DNA of 64,000 nucleotides from Nocardia puris (lineage in GTDB: Bacteria; Actinomycetota; Actinomycetes; Mycobacteriales; Mycobacteriaceae): contig NZ_QNRE01000004.1 of NCBI RefSeq assembly GCF_003315035.1, positions 124,001 through 188,000 of the forward strand. The letters run 5' to 3'. This document shows positions 9,801 through 17,605 of the stretch, piece after piece; position 1 is the stretch's first letter; each line of letters starts with the position of its first letter. A program made the position numbers and the translations under genes. Below the pieces are notes generated by a model. It worked only from the letters and a program-made list of their open reading frames with translations. It had not been told where the DNA came from and did no database searches.

Positions 9801-11376
9801 CGAATCCGCCGGGGCGCGGGACGATTCGGGTGCCGATCGCCGGTTCCTGAACGGCGATGCGGATCACGGGCGGTCCGAGGCGGGCGACTCGCGTGCCGCC
9901 GACGGGTTCACGCTTCCGGGTGCGGCCTTCGGGCGCCGCGATGATACCGACGCCGCCGCTACCGAAGCGCCCGATTCCGGGGCGTCCGGCGATCCGGGCG
10001 TGCCCGGTGGGTTCCGCCCGTTCCAGGCGGATTCGCCCGCGCCGCAGAGCAGCCCGTTCGACGCGGGCACCGGGCTCATCGGCGCCAACCCCGACGCGTC
10101 CGAGGACGAGTCGCCGGAATCGGACCTCCCCCTGCCCCGTCTGCCACAGCGCCGACCGGCAAGTCCCGAGAGTTTCTCGCGTCCGGACGCTCCCGACGCG
10201 AGCCGGGACGTGTTCACCGCGCCGGGCGCTTCCGGAGCGCCCGAGGGCTTCCGCCCGTTCGACCCGGAAGCGGACGCACCGCAAGGGAATCCGTTCGGCC
10301 CGGGCATCGGATTCACCGCGCCCGAGGCGCCGGGCTCGGCGCTGCCGCGACGCGGTGGTGCGCCCACACCGCCGGGCGGGGGATACGCGGTGCCCGGATT
10401 CGAGCGGGAGGCTACGTCGCCGGATCGCGGTCCCGCGCACACCAGCCCGGCCGCGCCGGAGGACCTCTGGTCCGCACCCGGCACCGAGGATTCGGTATCG
10501 CACGGAAGCCCCTTCGGCACTGCTGCCAGCGCGGATTCGCCTGCGGGCGAGGATGTTTCGCGGAGTGCGGGCCACGGTGACGTCGGGTTCTCGCCGTCGG
10601 ATTCCGAGGCGGCGCGCGGTGTTTCGCAGGGCCGTGAGTTCTCGGTGCCCGGTTTCGGCCAGTACGTGCCGTCGCAGGGTGCACCTGATCCCGGCTCGGC
10701 TTCGGGTCGCGACGAGCAGACCCGAGGCCCTCTCGACGCGCCCGTCAACGGCAGCGCCGCCGCGCCGGGCTTCCCGACCGCGTACGACGCGCCGGGACAG
10801 GGGACTTCCGAGGAACCTCGAGGCGAGGGCGACCGGCCCGGTGCAGCCGACGGGCCTGCCATCGACGACCGATCCCGGGCAGCCGACCGACCCGGTGCCG
10901 CCGATGACGAAGCGGCGCGCCGCGAGGCCGCGCTCTCCGAGTCGACGCGCCCGCTGCCCGCCTCCGAGCTGGCCGGGCCGTGGCGTCCACCGTCGTCCGG
11001 CGACGCGGAAGCTTCCCCGTTCGGCCCCGCGCCCACGCAAACCCGGCCGTCGGCGAATCCGCCGCGTATCCCCGTCGGCCGCACCGAGCCGCCGAACACG
11101 GATCAGCCGCGCCCGCAGCACATCCCGGCACCGCCGAACCCGATCCGTCACGCTCCCGGCGCCACCCCGGACACGTCGCGCCAGACCCCGGCCGACCAGG
11201 CCGCGGACGCTCGCGACACCACCCCGGACGACAACCGCGCCAGCATCGAGAACTGGATGGCGGAACTGCGCTCCTCGCGCCGCCGCCCCATCGATCCCGA
11301 CGCGGGCAAGCACCACAGCGGCGACGGCCGCTCGGTCAGCGTGGACGAACTCCTGCGCCGCAACGACGACGACTGA
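6895..11376 (+). CDS. mmpL3: MMPL/RND family mycolate (TMM) flippase MmpL3 with giant C-terminal tail
   Basis: 1493 aa. Exports trehalose monomycolate across the plasma membrane, driven by protons. It has the standard duplicated RND layout: one N-terminal helix, a periplasmic loop, six helices, a second loop and six helices. The proton-relay pairs are present at D255-Y256 (GLAIDYGLF) and D606-Y607 (GLSTDYEVF). The family motif DDCWWAPAWM marks the end of the membrane part near residue 700. About 790 residues of Pro/Gly/Ser/Asp/Glu-rich disordered sequence follow and run to the stop. Mycobacterial MmpL3 is roughly 940 aa with a tail of about 200. The start is a GTG overlapping the NYN gene. 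Codon bias stays typical through the tail, so it appears translated. The position after trmB/NYN supports the mmpL3 rather than another mmpL assignment. Confidence 0.92.
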   Translation: MFTRWGDLVYRLRFAVIGVVTAALLALGGYGLGLEDHLSSSGWDDPTSESAQAAKIADAAFGRDHNSDVILLYTAPEGKTIDDPEFRDKIVESLNRLPREHPEQIAKVNGAYWITETGPGQPMLFGSKDKKYTFASIAIVGDNDTDMVRNFRAVKDVFYIDGVDVQVTGLQAVAGTLNDTMASDQKRMELLAIPAVAVLLFFIFGGLVAAGLPLVVGGLTIIGANGIIMALTKFTEVNSFVGGVVSMIGLGLAIDYGLFIVSRFREELAEGYDTRAAVRRSVMTAGRTVVFSATMIIASLGGMLLFPQGFLKSVAYGTIATVSLAALTAITILPAMLAILGPRVDMLGLKRFRKTKTAEEVENSFWGRSTQWVMKHPLKIAVPICVGLLLLIIPVKNLAFGGINERYLPPDNPTRVALENFYEVFPLRKTDPVQLVMVSEDSQAVGNVWRQANDAPGLTGDFSTPSRSVDDRNVYRIEATLEDSENANPTIDYLRSLDVPDNVEVYVGGQPAIQKDSIDALLDRMPLMIALVLFTTTVLMFLTFGSLVLPIKAALMSALGLGSTLGILTWIFVDGHGSGLLNFTPQPIMSPVLVLIIAVIYGLSTDYEVFLLSRMVEARSQGASTTEAVRAGTAHTGRIITAAALILLVVVGAFAFSDLVMMQYIAYGLIAALIIDATILRMWLVPATMKLLGDDCWWAPAWMKRIQEKIGLGEPILDDERPGGGEVVDLVKTTPITDPVTMQMPALPESKQRKSPRRPRTIEEIEAEAPTQRMDSLPPAPRPVLGPHDPTRPRASSLSGLPDPGESRAAKDPEPPAVPDVDPNPTQRFSPITGDAPGISLPAEHASGPKPPRRISDSGVPDEVSSEDSTPERPAGFSTPGAPDSPAGVSGFRLPEAETQEPGGSPASQGDSDARFRSGADSEFTLGGESGAGAHFRSSENSGVPLGNAAGPASGFAFPGAESARWSETESAGARDDSGADRRFLNGDADHGRSEAGDSRAADGFTLPGAAFGRRDDTDAAATEAPDSGASGDPGVPGGFRPFQADSPAPQSSPFDAGTGLIGANPDASEDESPESDLPLPRLPQRRPASPESFSRPDAPDASRDVFTAPGASGAPEGFRPFDPEADAPQGNPFGPGIGFTAPEAPGSALPRRGGAPTPPGGGYAVPGFEREATSPDRGPAHTSPAAPEDLWSAPGTEDSVSHGSPFGTAASADSPAGEDVSRSAGHGDVGFSPSDSEAARGVSQGREFSVPGFGQYVPSQGAPDPGSASGRDEQTRGPLDAPVNGSAAAPGFPTAYDAPGQGTSEEPRGEGDRPGAADGPAIDDRSRAADRPGAADDEAARREAALSESTRPLPASELAGPWRPPSSGDAEASPFGPAPTQTRPSANPPRIPVGRTEPPNTDQPRPQHIPAPPNPIRHAPGATPDTSRQTPADQAADARDTTPDDNRASIENWMAELRSSRRRPIDPDAGKHHSGDGRSVSVDELLRRNDDD

Positions 11377-11429
11377 GCCGAGGCGGCGGCCGTACCCGCG
11401 CCGCCTCCACCGTGATCGCACACGAAAGA

Positions 11430-11460
11430 ACCCCGCCCCCAAGTGTTTCGGGGGCGGGGT
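11430..11460. terminator. bidirectional hairpin between convergent mmpL3 and DUF2339 genes
   Basis: A perfect 11-bp stem, ACCCCGCCCCC paired with GGGGGCGGGGT, encloses a 9-nt loop. It lies between the stop of mmpL3 and the stop of the convergent DUF2339 gene, so it can serve both. There is no clear U-tract, as usual in high-GC actinomycetes. Confidence 0.8.
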
Positions 11461-11469
11461 CCGGTTCGG

Positions 11470-13953
11470 TCAGGCGGCCGGGTTCTGCTCCGGTTCCCGT
11501 TCGCCCGCCTCGGCGAAGGCGCGGGCGTAGCGGGTGCCGGTGAGCAGCAGGAGGATGCCGACGGCGAGGAAGACGGCCACGCGGACCAAGCCGTCGAGGG
11601 TGGCCAGGTCGAACAGGAACAGCTTGGCCAGGGCGGCGGCCGTGACGAGCAGGCCCGCGGCCAGCGCCACCTTCGCGACCGACGGCTTGCGCGCGAGGTT
11701 GCGCAGGCCGTAGAACAGCGCGGCGGTGGCGGCGGCCATCCAGCCGATGGTGGCGACGCTGTGGCCGATGATGAACCCGTCCTCGACACCCGTCGCGACG
11801 CCGATCGACACGAACGCCGCGGTCACCAGGTACAGCGTCAGGAGGCTGGCCGCCAGCCACAGCACCGATTCCTCGGTGCCGCCCTTCGCCATTCCGGGCA
11901 GCCGGCGCACACCCCACACCGCGACCGCGACCACCGCGATGCCGAGGAGAGCGGCCAGCACCGTCGACACGCCCAGCTGTTCCTCCGCGAACCGTTGCGA
12001 GGCAAGCGTTTCCGGAGAGGCGGCGTCGAGCAACACGAGCCCGCCGAGCAGCGCGAACACCACACCGATCCCGGCCGCCACCACTGAGCGGACCTGCCCG
12101 GCCACCGCCAGGAAGGCCAGGGCCACCAGCAGTGTCGCGATCGGCAGGGTCTGCGCGTTCGTCACGCCGATGCACGCTTCCAGCAGGGCGAACGACCCGG
12201 TGACGGCGGCGGCGATCGCGGTGTGACCCGGAATCCGCGCGATATCACGCAGTTTCGGGATCAGCGGCACCGCGGCGACCGCGAGCAGCACCGCGGCGGC
12301 GACACCCGCGATGAGCGCGGCCGGGTACCGGTCGAACAGCACGGGCACCGCGAGCAGCGGCAGCGTCGCGACCGCGAACATCGCGGTGGCGGTCACGTCT
12401 TGCGCGTGGGCGCGCACCATGATCAGCGTGCCGGCCAGTCCGACCACCGCGATCGCGGACGCCGCCGCGAGCAGCCACAGCGCGCGGTCCTGCTCGACGG
12501 TGTCGAAGGTCGCGACGGCGATGCTGACCAGTGCCGCCAGCACCACGGGCACCGTGCGCGCCACGTGCAGGAACGGCCACTCCCTGCCGAGTTGCACTGG
12601 CAAGCAGGCGAATTGGAGCACGATCAGGAACGCCAGCAGCACCAGTTCGGAGGTCACGAACGGCGAGAGCAGCGCCGCGCCGAGCACCACCAGCACCGCC
12701 AGCGGCTGCGACTTCCACTGCACCGCCAGCGCCACACCGCCCGCCGCGACGGCCAGCGCCACCGCGAGGCCGAGCACCGGATGCAGCCACTCGTAGTAGG
12801 CCGTCACCGCGACGACATTCAGGTACGCGCCCGCGATTCCGGTGCCCGCCAAGGCGATTCCGCCGACCCGGCCACCGGTCCTGCCGAACACTCGCATGCC
12901 CGCGACCACAAGCCCCGCCGACAGCACCGCACCGGTCGCGACCCGCGCCACCGGCCCGTACAGGCCCGCCTGCGCTGCCAGCACCAGCAACATCACCACG
13001 CCGATGAGCGTGACGCCCACACCGGCGATCGCGAGCACCCGGCTGATCACGCCGTCGCGCTGCCACCACGGCACCCCGGGCTGCTTGCGCACCGGCGGCG
13101 GCCGCATCCCCGGCGGCACCGCTCCCCCACCGTGCGGCACCGGACCCCGAGGCGGCCAACCCTGCGGCGGCCGCCCGGCATACCCGGGCGCGTAGCCGGG
13201 CAGCGGATACGGCACCGCCCCACCCGGCCACCCCTGCTGCCCGGCGGCCTGCCACTGGCCCGGATTCCACTGTCCGGGCGGCGGAACCGGCACACCGCCG
13301 GGCGCGCCCGTGGCGGCCGATGTATCGGGCATCGCGGTGCCGGAAGAACCCTCGGCACGCGCCGAACCGGTGCTCCCGAACCCGCTGGCACCTTCGGCGG
13401 CGCCGGCATCACCGGCCTCGTCCGCACTTCGGGGTCCACCGACACCCGCCGGCTCACCCGCCGGTGTCGAACCGGACGCACCGGCGGACTTCGACGAAAC
13501 CGCTTCCGCACCAACAGAAGTCCGATCCCCGCCGCCCGGCGTGCTACCGCTCGCGCCCGGCATCTCACCGGCCGCGTCCGGCACACCAACGGCCGACCGA
13601 CCCGCCTCCGTCGGCGCGGACGCATCGGTTACGCCCTGCGCACCGGCGAGCGCGCCGGATCGCTCCGACGCCGTTTCGGCAGGAGGTCGGCTCATCGCGC
13701 CGGCCGACTCCGGCCGCGTCCCCACCGGAGCCCCGGCCTCGGCCGTCCCCGGCACAGCCGAACGCCCGGCCTCCACCTCGGCCTCCGCCGAGGCACCGGT
13801 CTTCCAGGAAACGCTGCGCGGGACCGTGAGGTCCGCGGCCACTTGTTCGCGCAGCAGCGCGAGGTCGCGCCCGAGGACACCCATCCGCGTTCCGAGCGCG
13901 GTGAACTCACCGGACAAGCGCGAGATCAGCGCGGGATCGAGAGATGTAGTCAT
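11470..13953 (-). CDS. DUF2339 multi-pass membrane protein
   Basis: 827 aa. Residues 1-35 form a short amphipathic helix (LISRLSGEFTALGTRMGVLGRDLALLREQ). About 250 residues of Ala/Gly/Pro/Ser-rich linker follow, ending in a GYAPGYAGRPPQGWPPRG-type region. From about residue 290 to 810 the protein is almost entirely hydrophobic, with some 20 or more helices, as in DUF2339 (PF10101). Motifs such as VAVTAYYEWLHP and LLSPFVTSELVLLAFL fit that family. The function of DUF2339 proteins is unknown. The gene is monocistronic. GGAGAT lies immediately before the ATG. Confidence 0.8.
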   Translation of the reverse strand: MTTSLDPALISRLSGEFTALGTRMGVLGRDLALLREQVAADLTVPRSVSWKTGASAEAEVEAGRSAVPGTAEAGAPVGTRPESAGAMSRPPAETASERSGALAGAQGVTDASAPTEAGRSAVGVPDAAGEMPGASGSTPGGGDRTSVGAEAVSSKSAGASGSTPAGEPAGVGGPRSADEAGDAGAAEGASGFGSTGSARAEGSSGTAMPDTSAATGAPGGVPVPPPGQWNPGQWQAAGQQGWPGGAVPYPLPGYAPGYAGRPPQGWPPRGPVPHGGGAVPPGMRPPPVRKQPGVPWWQRDGVISRVLAIAGVGVTLIGVVMLLVLAAQAGLYGPVARVATGAVLSAGLVVAGMRVFGRTGGRVGGIALAGTGIAGAYLNVVAVTAYYEWLHPVLGLAVALAVAAGGVALAVQWKSQPLAVLVVLGAALLSPFVTSELVLLAFLIVLQFACLPVQLGREWPFLHVARTVPVVLAALVSIAVATFDTVEQDRALWLLAAASAIAVVGLAGTLIMVRAHAQDVTATAMFAVATLPLLAVPVLFDRYPAALIAGVAAAVLLAVAAVPLIPKLRDIARIPGHTAIAAAVTGSFALLEACIGVTNAQTLPIATLLVALAFLAVAGQVRSVVAAGIGVVFALLGGLVLLDAASPETLASQRFAEEQLGVSTVLAALLGIAVVAVAVWGVRRLPGMAKGGTEESVLWLAASLLTLYLVTAAFVSIGVATGVEDGFIIGHSVATIGWMAAATAALFYGLRNLARKPSVAKVALAAGLLVTAAALAKLFLFDLATLDGLVRVAVFLAVGILLLLTGTRYARAFAEAGEREPEQNPAA

Positions 13954-14035
13954 ATCTCCATGCTCGGCCCCTCATCCGCGCCGAACATGAGTAGAAACAC
14001 CCGGACCGCGCTCGATATCTACGCGACTTCCGCCC

Positions 14036-14069
14036 GACCGGCCCCCACCCGTGGGAGTGGGGGCCGGTC
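14036..14069 (-). terminator. hairpin downstream of the 14.1-14.7 kb small-gene pair
   Basis: A perfect 13-bp stem, GACCGGCCCCCAC paired with GTGGGGGCCGGTC, with an 8-nt loop. It lies 11 nt after the stop of the 152-aa gene on the minus strand. Confidence 0.8.
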
Positions 14070-14080
14070 CCGCCGGATGG

Positions 14081-14539
14081 TCAGGCGGTGTGGGCGCGCA
14101 CGCCCGTCACCTGGTGCACGGCGCGGATGACGGCCGCGCGGGGCGGCATGCGCAGCACGCCGGACCCGGGTTCGCCCGCCCAGTGCCAGCCTTGGGGCGA
14201 GTCGGTGCTGGGCAGCAGCACGTGCCTGCCGCCCGGCACCACGGTGACCCCGTGCCCGGCGAGGGTGCGCCGGACGTGCGGATCGACCGGCGTGACCGGG
14301 CTGGGCGGGTTGACCAGGAAGGTCCAGGTGCGTTCGCCCGGATCGGCGATCACCGGGGCGTGACCGGTCCGGTCCAGCGCGGCGAGCACCCGTTCACCCA
14401 GATCGGGTGGCATGACGATCGCGCCGAGGATGGTGCCCGTGGTCACCACGGGACGTCCGGCGAGCAATTGCACGGGCAGCCCGTAGCGATGACGCAGCAG
14501 GTGGGCGGCTTCGTGCGGAGTGTGACAGCTTTCGAACAT
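14081..14539 (-). CDS. hypothetical protein, possibly primase/polymerase N-domain-like
   Basis: 152 aa, family not recognised with certainty. The start ATG at 14539 has GGGGGAAT upstream. Soluble, with alternating beta and helix pattern: an N-terminal segment with HEAAHLLRHRYG, a central segment ERTWTFLVNPP, then GGRHVLLPSTDSPQGWHW and a final helix. The GRHVLLPS...GWHW pattern faintly recalls the small actinomycete proteins related to the N-domain of bifunctional primase/polymerases, but no catalytic residues can be assigned. It follows a 48-codon reading frame by 12 nt and is divergent from an XRE/TPR regulator, a common arrangement for small regulated modules. Confidence 0.65.
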   Translation of the reverse strand: MFESCHTPHEAAHLLRHRYGLPVQLLAGRPVVTTGTILGAIVMPPDLGERVLAALDRTGHAPVIADPGERTWTFLVNPPSPVTPVDPHVRRTLAGHGVTVVPGGRHVLLPSTDSPQGWHWAGEPGSGVLRMPPRAAVIRAVHQVTGVRAHTA

Positions 14540-14551
14540 GGCGATTCCCCC

Positions 14552-14698
14552 TCAGACGATGCGGTGATGGTGGCGGATCGTCCCGGGTAGTACGCCGTCG
14601 CGCGGTAAGTGCCGCGCGGGTCGGTCGGTGAGTACCTGCGATGCGGTCGCGCGGTCGGCGCGCCGGGCTCGCACAGTGGTGTTCGGCATCGTGGTCAT
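14552..14698 (-). CDS. small basic hypothetical protein
   Basis: 48 codons: ATG at 14698, TGA at 14552. The predicted product begins MTTMPNTTVRARRADR and ends HHHRIV. It is Arg/His-rich with no membrane segment. AAGGGCG lies 8-9 nt before the ATG, and the stop is 12 nt before the ATG of the 152-aa gene, so the two would be co-transcribed. No family recognised. Support is only the ribosome site, the spacing and the divergent promoter region; it could also be untranslated leader. Confidence 0.4.
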   Translation of the reverse strand: MTTMPNTTVRARRADRATASQVLTDRPARHLPRDGVLPGTIRHHHRIV

Positions 14699-14709
14699 TT
14701 GCCGTCGCC

Positions 14710-14817
14710 CTTTGCGTTCTCAAAGTTGCAGAAAGGCAACGGTATTCCAACGGGGGGCCGACGAGTCGTACGTAATGTCCCACTTCATGTGAAAGGTATG
14801 GCCTAGCGTCGTACCCT
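14710..14817. promoter_or_regulatory. divergent promoter region with three dyads
   Basis: Two adjoining inverted repeats share one base: CTTTG-N6-CAAAG (14710-14725) and GTTGC-N6-GCAAC (14725-14740). A third dyad, TTCA-TG-TGAA, lies at 14784-14793. A TACCCT -10-like box at about 14812-14817 fits rightward transcription of the XRE gene. The dyads are plausible operators for the XRE regulator, controlling itself and the leftward pair. This is inferred from symmetry and position only. Confidence 0.45.
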
Positions 14818-14848
14818 GAAACCCGGATGTAACAAAGGACATGGCTAC

Positions 14849-16039
14849 ATGGACGACTCATCGATCGGGGTACGGATCCGGCGTTTCCGCGGCAAAGCGC
14901 TTACCCAGCGCCAGCTCGCGGACCAAGCCGGGGTGAGCGTCGACCTGGTGCGCAAGCTGGAGCAGGGCGGACGCCAGACCGCGTCGATCGCCAGCCTCCA
15001 GAAACTGGCGCGCGCCCTCGACGTGGACATCTCCGACCTGGTCGGCAAACGCCACGGGATACCTTCCGGCAACCCCGACGCGGGCATCGTCGCGATCCGG
15101 CGCGCGTTGACCCCGGTTGACGATCTGCTCGGCGAGGTGCCCGAGGAGGAGGCGGTGAGCCTGGACGACGGCCGCCGCGCCGTCGACTACGCCTGGGGCG
15201 CCTACTGGGCGGGGCGCTACGAACTGCTCACCACCATCCTGCCCGCGAACCTGACCCAGTTGCGCGCCACCGTGCACGCCGCGCGCAACGGCACGGTCGC
15301 GCCGGCCAACGAACTGCTGGCCCGCATGTACTGGGTGACCGGGTGCACGCTGGTGCACCTCGGGCAGACCGATCCGGCGTTCCTGGCCATCCGCCAGGCG
15401 CTGGCCGCCGCCGAACTCGGCGACGATCCGCTGTTGCTCGCGACGGTGCGCGGTTCGGTCGCCTGGCAGTTGCTGGTGCAGGGGCGCTACGACGAGTCGC
15501 GCCGGGTGGCGCTGCGCGCGGCGGCGGAGCTGGAACCGGCCGGTGACGTTGCGCCGGCGCATCTTTCGGCCTACGGATCGCTGGTTCTGCAGGGCGCCAC
15601 CGCTTCCGGGCGCGCGCAGGACGTGCCGGAGGCGCTCTCGCTGGCGCAGGCGGCGGGCGAGGTGGCGGTGCGCCTCGGCACCGATCGTCAGGACTACGAA
15701 ACCTATTTCGGCCCTTCGCAAGTCATCATGCAGACGGTGGACGTGAACGTCTCCTCCGAACGCTATTCCGAGGCGCTGACCGCGGCCCGCGAGATGCCCG
15801 CCAGTTCCGGCCTGCCCCAGGCCTCCCGGGCCCGCCACCTCACCGACACCGCCGTGGCGCTCACCCGCACCGGACAGCACCAGCGCGCGCTGGACGCGCT
15901 GCTCACCGCCGAGCGCGTCGGCGGCCCCGACTGGCTCAAATACCAATCCCTGCCCCGCCACATCGTGTCCGAACTGCTCGACCACGACCGCCGCATCCCC
16001 CTGCGCGCCCTGGCCCGCCGCATCGGCGTCAACACCTGA
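14849..16039 (+). CDS. XRE-family transcriptional regulator with TPR-like C-terminal domain
   Basis: 396 aa. The N-terminal helix-turn-helix lies at residues 5-65 (LTQRQLADQAGVSVDLVRKLE, then a second helix in IASLQKLARALDVDISDLVG). The remaining 330 residues are all-helical with TPR-like repeats, as in Streptomyces/Nocardia regulators that sense peptides or small ligands. AAAGGAC lies upstream of the ATG. It is transcribed away from the 48-codon and 152-aa genes across a region with three dyads, which are its likely targets. A C-terminal motif RRIPLRALARRIGVNT recurs in this regulator type. Confidence 0.88.
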   Translation: MDDSSIGVRIRRFRGKALTQRQLADQAGVSVDLVRKLEQGGRQTASIASLQKLARALDVDISDLVGKRHGIPSGNPDAGIVAIRRALTPVDDLLGEVPEEEAVSLDDGRRAVDYAWGAYWAGRYELLTTILPANLTQLRATVHAARNGTVAPANELLARMYWVTGCTLVHLGQTDPAFLAIRQALAAAELGDDPLLLATVRGSVAWQLLVQGRYDESRRVALRAAAELEPAGDVAPAHLSAYGSLVLQGATASGRAQDVPEALSLAQAAGEVAVRLGTDRQDYETYFGPSQVIMQTVDVNVSSERYSEALTAAREMPASSGLPQASRARHLTDTAVALTRTGQHQRALDALLTAERVGGPDWLKYQSLPRHIVSELLDHDRRIPLRALARRIGVNT

Positions 16040-16126
16040 CGCGAATCACCGAGACGCGCCGGACGATCCCCACCGCCGGCACATGACGTGCGAGTCACCA
16101 AGTCGCACCGAACACCGCCGAAACCC

Positions 16127-16771
16127 TCACATCCCCATGAACTTGCGCCAGTGGGTGCTCAGCGGGTGTTTGGCGGTGACGCTGCCGAAACGCAGCCGGC
16201 CGTGGACGACGATGTGGAGCGGGCCGATCGGGGGGCCGGTGCGCACCTTGTTATTGATGCTGGAGCCGATGAGGTCGAGCGCGTTGAGGTCGACGGTGGC
16301 CTTGTCGGGGACGATGAGGGTGAGCGAGCTGCACACGTCGTCCACGCGGAGTTCGACGACCTGGGTGGTCATCACGGCCTCGGTGAAGTCGAGGGTGACG
16401 CCGGAGAACCAGCTGTTGAGGTGCAGGGTGGCGGGCACGGTCCACGGGCCGCGCCGGGTGGGGTTGGACATGCGGCCGCGGATCACGTCGGCGCGGGCGG
16501 GGACGGCCGCGGACGACGCGACCGGCGACGGATGCCCCGGCGCGGCGTTGACGAAGTTCGTGGGCGTGGCGGCGGGCTGCCCCACCAGGCGCACGCCGGG
16601 CAGGTCGATGAGCACGGCGTTCAGCTCGCCGCGCGTCTTGGCGGCCAGCGCGGTGTCCATGCGCTCGGTGAACTCCCCGAGCGAGAGCATGCCGAGGCCG
16701 ACGGCCCGCTGCAACAGCTGGCCGACGTGTTCGCGCTCGGCGTCGGAGACGCGCAGATCCCGGTCGCTCAC
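16127..16771 (-). CDS. DUF1707 domain protein with LiaF-like C-terminal domain
   Basis: 214 aa from the GTG at 16771, preferred because GGGGAG lies 4 nt upstream and because the family starts SDRDLRVSDAEREH; an ATG 48 nt further upstream (16819) lacks a ribosome site. The DUF1707 helical domain is residues 1-55, with the LSLGEFTERMDTALAAKTRGEL pattern. A linker follows. The C-terminal 110 residues form a beta-rich domain (WTVPATLHLNSWFSG, CSSLTLIVPDKATVDLNAL) like the cell-wall-stress LiaF C-domain. No membrane helix. Probably a cytosolic or peripheral regulator of envelope stress, by family inference. Confidence 0.8.
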   Translation of the reverse strand: MSDRDLRVSDAEREHVGQLLQRAVGLGMLSLGEFTERMDTALAAKTRGELNAVLIDLPGVRLVGQPAATPTNFVNAAPGHPSPVASSAAVPARADVIRGRMSNPTRRGPWTVPATLHLNSWFSGVTLDFTEAVMTTQVVELRVDDVCSSLTLIVPDKATVDLNALDLIGSSINNKVRTGPPIGPLHIVVHGRLRFGSVTAKHPLSTHWRKFMGM

Positions 16772-16909
16772 GGTCTCCCCGCGCCCGATACCGCTGGTTT
16801 CCGATTCGGCGCCGCCCATGGCGTCGAGATTACCGAGAATCCGGACATCGCGGCATCAGGGCGATCCCCGATTCCCGGGGGCTCGCGCATCCTCCGGAAG
16901 TCGGACGCG

Positions 16910-17578
16910 CTACTCGAGCCCCTGCTCGATGGCGTAGCGGGTGAGCTCGACGCGGTTGGCCAACTGCAACTTCCGCAGCGTGGCCTGCACGTGATTCTCC
17001 ACGGTGCGGTGGCTGAGCCCGAGCCGCGACGCGATCTGCTTGGCGGACAGGCCTTTCGCCACCATGCGCAGCACCTCGGTCTCGCGTTCGGTGAGCGCGG
17101 GGCGGTGCGGTTCGTCGGGTTCGGCGGGCGCGGTGGCCATCCGGCGGTACTCGCCGAGCACCAGCCCGGCCAGGCCGGGGGTGAACACCGGCTGACCGGC
17201 GGCGGTGGCGCGCACCGCGTCGACGAGTTCGGCCGCCGACGCGCTCTTGACCAGGTAGCCCGACGCGCCCGCCTTGATCGCGTCGAGCACGTCGTCGCGT
17301 TCGGCCGAGGCCGAGAGCACCAGCACCCGGCTCTCCGGCGAGACGCGCAGCACCTCGGCGGTGGCCTGGGCGCCGTTGCCGTCGGGTAGCTGCATATCCA
17401 TCAGCACCACGGCGGGCCGCACGGCCGCCGCACGCCGGGTGGCGGCCGCGACGCCGTCGGCGGTCGCGGCCACGTGGAAACCGGCCTCGCCGAGGTCGCG
17501 GGAGACCCCGTCGCGCCACATCGGGTGGTCGTCCACCACCATCACCGAAACCTGCTCGGCCACACCGTCATCGGTCAC
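16910..17578 (-). CDS. NarL/LuxR-type response regulator
   Basis: 222 aa, GTG start with GAGAGGAGGT upstream. Receiver domain in residues 10-125: acidic pair VVDDH, phospho-acceptor D61 in VVLMDMQLPDG, and a switch Lys in GYLVKSAS. A LuxR-type DNA-binding domain is in residues 155-220 (LTERETEVLRMVAKGLSAKQIASRLGLS). It lies 27 nt after the sensor kinase gene and is surely its partner. The linker between domains is Pro/Glu-rich. The target genes are not evident in the window. Confidence 0.93.
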   Translation of the reverse strand: MTDDGVAEQVSVMVVDDHPMWRDGVSRDLGEAGFHVAATADGVAAATRRAAAVRPAVVLMDMQLPDGNGAQATAEVLRVSPESRVLVLSASAERDDVLDAIKAGASGYLVKSASAAELVDAVRATAAGQPVFTPGLAGLVLGEYRRMATAPAEPDEPHRPALTERETEVLRMVAKGLSAKQIASRLGLSHRTVENHVQATLRKLQLANRVELTRYAIEQGLE

Positions 17579-17605
17579 CGCGACCTCCTCTCGACGCCGT
17601 TCTCG

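Noticed and set aside
8662-11442. Long open frame antisense to the mmpL3 tail
   Set aside because: High GC leaves antisense frames open. The product is Arg-rich without any domain, while the sense strand continues mmpL3.
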